Part shown: positions 61,042-64,000 of the stretch, piece after piece
Position numbering within the stretch: the stretch's first letter is position 1
Layout: each line of letters opens with the position of its first letter
NCBI RefSeq assembly: GCF_018500185.1
Contig: NZ_JAHBGI010000002.1
Span: forward strand, 434,001 to 498,000
Direction of reading: 5' to 3'
DNA from: Litoribacter ruber
GTDB taxonomy: Bacteria > Bacteroidota > Bacteroidia > Cytophagales > Cyclobacteriaceae
Length of the DNA stretch: 64,000 bases
Notes under the pieces: model-generated
Told to the model about the DNA's origin: nothing
Databases searched by the model: none
Seen by the model: only the letters and a program-made list of their open reading frames with translations
Program-made: the position numbers and the translations under genes

Positions 61042-63445
61042 ATCCCAAATTATCCAAAATCAACTCTATTTCATTTTTTTCAGTCAACACACCTCTGAAT
61101 AGATCGCCCATCTTTTCTAATCGCTGGGGCATGGTTTTAATGGTAAAATCTTCTTTTTTCAATCCGGGCTTTACTTCTTCCCAATTGAGCGGGGCTGAAA
61201 CCCTGGCTCCGGGCACAGGTCTTACACAGTAAGGAGCAGCCAAGGTTTGTCCTTTTCTGTTTTGCATGAAATCCAGGTAGATTTTATCGGTACGTTTCTT
61301 TACTGCTCTTTCCATACTGGTAAGCTTGGGCACCAACTCATGAACATGGTAGCACAGCAACTTGGTAAAGTCCCTGGCATCATCATAACTGTACCCATCT
61401 GCAAGTGGTATGTATATATGAAGCCCACTTGAACCGGAAGTTTTGCAAAAGCCTTTCACTTTCCCCTGGTCCAGTACTTCCTTGGTAGCCTGGGCAACCT
61501 CTATTACTTGTTGAAAGGTATTCTTATCACTGGGATCCAAATCAATGACCACCATATCAGGCTGATCCAAATCACTCATTTTGGAGAGCCACGGGTTGAT
61601 CTCTATACAGCCCAAATTGGCCATGTAAATCAAAGTCGCCTCATTCTGGCAGAGCATATACTCAATATAATCCTCCTTGGACTTACTATGCACCTTAACA
61701 GTTTCGATCCAATGGGGAAAAATACCGGCCGTATCCTTCTGGTAGAAGCTTTCACCCTTGATTCCATTGGGGTGCCGGTGCATATTCTGGGGCCGACCAA
61801 TTAAATACGGAAGCATGAAATCCGAAACATGCATGTAATAATCGATCAGGTCATATTTGCTATACCCTTCATCCGGCCAATAAATTTTCTCCAAATTGGT
61901 AATCGGCACATTCACCCCATCTATCTCCAAATTGCCCTTCGACTCTTCGGCTGGCTTACCTTTACCTTTTTTCAACTTAATTTCAGTTTCTTTGGTGATT
62001 TCCTTTGGAGCTTTGTCACTTCGGAGGCCTTTGTAAACAGGATGTCTCAAGCTACCTGATCTGGTCCACTCAGAAAACCCAACTTCACAAATCAGCTTCG
62101 GCTCAAGCCAGTTGGCTTTCCTGCCTTTCAGGCTGATTTTTCCTGAAAAAGGCGACCCCTCTCTCTTTAAAGGCTCAAACAAATCCAGTAATTCCCGGCT
62201 TTCTGCTTCGCTAAAACCTGTACCGCAATTGCCAATGTAAACCAACTCTTTTTCTTTGTACATTCCCAAAATCAGGGAGCCTAAACCTCCCCCACCCTTG
62301 ATTTTCACAAATCCGCAAATAATTGCTTCTTGGCTTTCCGAGGCCTTTATTTTAAGCCAGAATTCTGACCTTGCTCCTGGGTAATATTTAGAATCGGCTT
62401 TTTTGGCAATCACCCCCTCTATGCCCATTTTAATGGCTTTTTCATAAAACACGCTCCCCATGTCTTCCAAATGGTCGCAGTAATATATATGGTCAATTCC
62501 CTCAATGACGTCTTGAATCAAACTTTTCCGATCAAGTAAAGGCAGTCCAGTCATATCATGGCCATTGAGACTAAGCATGTCGAACACATAAAACCTGAGC
62601 TCCCCCTCCTTTTCAGCAGGGTAGTTTTGAAGGGCCTGAAAAATGGGAAGGCCGTTTTCACCGAGGGCTACAATTTCTCCGTCTAGGATGGCATCATGCT
62701 CAATTTGGCCAAGGCTTCTGTGGATTAGAGAGAATTTAGAGTTGAAGGAAATGCCATTTCGGGAATACAGGTTAACCCTCCTGTTTTTAATATCTGCAAT
62801 CGCGCGATACCCATCCCATTTGAGTTCATAGATCCAGCCGGCACGGTTAAAAATTTTATCCGTTTTGGTGGCCAACATGGGTTTAAAAAAGCCTCTTTCT
62901 TCACCATAATTAGAAATTTGATCTTGAAAATCTTCCGCGTCATACTTGGAGTCACTGGAAAATTCATCTTTCTTTTTGATCAATAGCCAGTGGTTTTCCT
63001 CCTTTCCTCCCTTTGTCCTGACCAAAGCAAAAGCCCCATTAACCTTTTGCCCAGTAAGGGTGATTTTAAGATTGCCGCTTTTATATGCTTCGATTAAGTT
63101 CTTTTCAGCCCCACCCTCCGAAGATTTATAGGTGCCAAAATCCCAAATCCTCATCCTTCCAGCCCCATAATTTCCCTTGGGAATGTCTCCTTCAAAAAAC
63201 AAGTAATCCAACGGGTGGTCCTCTGTGTGAATGGCTAACCTTTTATCATCTGGGTAAAGCGAGGGGCCCTTGGGAACTGCCCAGCTCTTAAGCACCCCAT
63301 CCATTTCGAGCCTCAAATCATAATGCAGGCGGGTGGCTTCATGGCGCTGGATCACAAACCTTAACTGTTCACCACTAGCCTTTCCCCCTTTAGGTTCTGG
63401 GGTGTTTTCAAAGTTTCTTTTTTTATAATATGCCGAAAGACTCAT
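61040..63445 (-). CDS. ligD: DNA ligase D (phosphoesterase-ligase-polymerase)
   Basis: A complete 801-aa NHEJ ligase. Domain order is a 3'-phosphoesterase (about 25-160, HYDLRLEMDGVLKSWAVPKG), an ATP-dependent ligase (about 185-490, adenylated Lys209 in ELKWDGYRA, later EGVIAKKADSKY and EFWLKIK), and an AEP-type polymerase (about 510-790, VIDLDPSDK with catalytic Asp pair, KTSGSSGLHIYIPL, APYCVRPVPGARVSAPLNW). It processes and seals double-strand breaks together with Ku, whose gene lies 3 bp upstream in the same operon. The PE-LIG-POL order is one of the known LigD arrangements. Confidence 0.96.
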   Translation of the reverse strand: MSLSAYYKKRNFENTPEPKGGKASGEQLRFVIQRHEATRLHYDLRLEMDGVLKSWAVPKGPSLYPDDKRLAIHTEDHPLDYLFFEGDIPKGNYGAGRMRIWDFGTYKSSEGGAEKNLIEAYKSGNLKITLTGQKVNGAFALVRTKGGKEENHWLLIKKKDEFSSDSKYDAEDFQDQISNYGEERGFFKPMLATKTDKIFNRAGWIYELKWDGYRAIADIKNRRVNLYSRNGISFNSKFSLIHRSLGQIEHDAILDGEIVALGENGLPIFQALQNYPAEKEGELRFYVFDMLSLNGHDMTGLPLLDRKSLIQDVIEGIDHIYYCDHLEDMGSVFYEKAIKMGIEGVIAKKADSKYYPGARSEFWLKIKASESQEAIICGFVKIKGGGGLGSLILGMYKEKELVYIGNCGTGFSEAESRELLDLFEPLKREGSPFSGKISLKGRKANWLEPKLICEVGFSEWTRSGSLRHPVYKGLRSDKAPKEITKETEIKLKKGKGKPAEESKGNLEIDGVNVPITNLEKIYWPDEGYSKYDLIDYYMHVSDFMLPYLIGRPQNMHRHPNGIKGESFYQKDTAGIFPHWIETVKVHSKSKEDYIEYMLCQNEATLIYMANLGCIEINPWLSKMSDLDQPDMVVIDLDPSDKNTFQQVIEVAQATKEVLDQGKVKGFCKTSGSSGLHIYIPLADGYSYDDARDFTKLLCYHVHELVPKLTSMERAVKKRTDKIYLDFMQNRKGQTLAAPYCVRPVPGARVSAPLNWEEVKPGLKKEDFTIKTMPQRLEKMGDLFRGVLTEKNEIELILDNLG

Positions 63446-63448
63446 TTA

Positions 63449-64000
63449 TCAGGAGGCTTTTTTTGATTTCTTTTTGTCTAAACTGGCCTTCAGTTGAGCC
63501 ATAAGATCCTTAGCCGGAGTGGGTTTGCTTTCGTATTTGGTGGCCTTTGTTTTCTTGCCGGATTTTTTACTTTTAATGATCTTCATCAGTTGATCATTGT
63601 ACACATCTTTGAATTTGTCGAAATCAAACTTCTCTGTATAATTTTCAATTAAACTCAATGCTATATCCACTTCTTTTTTGGTTACCTTGGTATTGGGCAA
63701 TTTTAGGTCGGAAGGCTTCCTGATTTCATCTGAAAATCGTATCACGTGCAGAACAAGGGCATTTTCATATACACCGATCAGACATAAATTCTCTTTTTGC
63801 CGCATCACAAATGTGGCCACACCAAGCTTTTTGGTTTTCTTCAGTGCATCGCGCAGCAAGTTATATGACTTTCCTCCCTCTTTTTGGGGCTCCAAATAAT
63901 ACGGTTTTTTGAATAGCACATCGGCTACATCGGAAGCTTCGATAAAGGACTCGATTTCAATGGTGCGGTTTTTCTTGACATTGGCCTGCTCAAAATCCTC
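63449..64000 (-). CDS. ku: Ku protein, 5' end outside the window
   Basis: Only the last 183 codons are in view. The frame stays open to the window edge, and the residues before the first internal start still match Ku (RTIEIESFIEASDVAD), so the GTG at 63919 is not the real start. Ku signatures are FKKPYYLEPQKEGGKSYNLL, the core MRQKENLCLIGVYENALVLH, and a C-terminal Lys-rich tail (SKKSGKKTKATKYESK and KKKSKKAS) used for LigD contact and DNA binding. Ku rings bind broken DNA ends. It is the upstream gene of the ku-ligD operon. Confidence 0.94.
   Translation of the reverse strand, partial: EDFEQANVKKNRTIEIESFIEASDVADVLFKKPYYLEPQKEGGKSYNLLRDALKKTKKLGVATFVMRQKENLCLIGVYENALVLHVIRFSDEIRKPSDLKLPNTKVTKKEVDIALSLIENYTEKFDFDKFKDVYNDQLMKIIKSKKSGKKTKATKYESKPTPAKDLMAQLKASLDKKKSKKAS

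Noticed and set aside
63449-63919. Complete small Ku starting at GTG 63919
   Set aside because: The frame stays open upstream with Ku-like residues to the window edge, so the gene is cut by the window, not short.

Overview
The window comes from a member of the Bacteroidota, most likely the Cyclobacteriaceae/Cytophagales branch (inference). The evidence is a SusC/SusD pair, signal peptides of the 'AQ|' type, two sites fitting the phylum's TTG...TAnnTTTG promoter, almost no Shine-Dalgarno sites, and families such as DUF2147, DUF5996 and DUF1206. The window is mostly chromosomal core and metabolic genes, with one AT-rich mobile insert at about 9.0-15.7 kb and many small non-coding repeats.

Region by region. 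0.4-6.4 kb: a GH3 acyl-adenylate family protein, a lipoprotein, a DUF2147 protein, then a gluconate operon (a gluconokinase/6-phosphogluconate dehydrogenase fusion followed by a GntP permease). 6.5-9.05 kb: tRNA-Arg(TCT), tRNA-Ser(GCT) and tRNA-Pro(TGG). The Arg and Pro genes are each accompanied by tandem 3'-half copies and by a pseudo-tRNA whose anticodon arm is replaced by a palindrome. 9.3-15.66 kb: a phage-derived island with a small lipoprotein that has a C-terminal membrane segment, a sigma-like ORF broken by an early stop, an unknown protein, a 9-copy motif array, a PD-(D/E)XK-like nuclease, a membrane protein with repeat-like N-terminus, and an orphan P27-family small terminase. No integrase, large terminase or structural gene is seen. 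16.2-18.65 kb: D-lactate dehydrogenase plus lactate permease. 18.65-19.6 kb: non-coding, with two different 11-bp tandem repeats. 19.6-23.7 kb: two envelope proteins, then a TPR/LytS-type histidine kinase overlapping a LytTR regulator. 24.0-25.8 kb: AceK.

25.8-48.8 kb is the most coherent part and reads as a peptidoglycan/amino-sugar salvage locus. It contains an N-acetylmuramoyl-alanine amidase, a 1250-aa phosphodiester-glycosidase/phosphoesterase fusion, a NagZ-type GH3 fused to a serine hydrolase (AmiE-like), SusCD, a NagX-like membrane acyltransferase, a BadF-type sugar kinase, a GHL10 glycosidase, and a NarL-type response regulator with a giant ATPase-GAF-histidine kinase. An 18-bp inverted repeat (ATCCCT-N6-AGGGAT) lies upstream of the amidase operon (one mismatch), susC and the kinase operon. 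I propose it as the operator of this regulon.

48.8-64 kb: small conserved or unknown proteins, an MBL hydrolase, a YihY-type membrane protein, a degenerate phosphohexomutase-like protein, an M28 peptidase, a DUF5996 protein, a GH13 branching-enzyme-like protein, a PQQ-type sugar dehydrogenase, and the NHEJ pair LigD and Ku (Ku runs off the right edge). All identifications rest on reading the sequence; no search was run.
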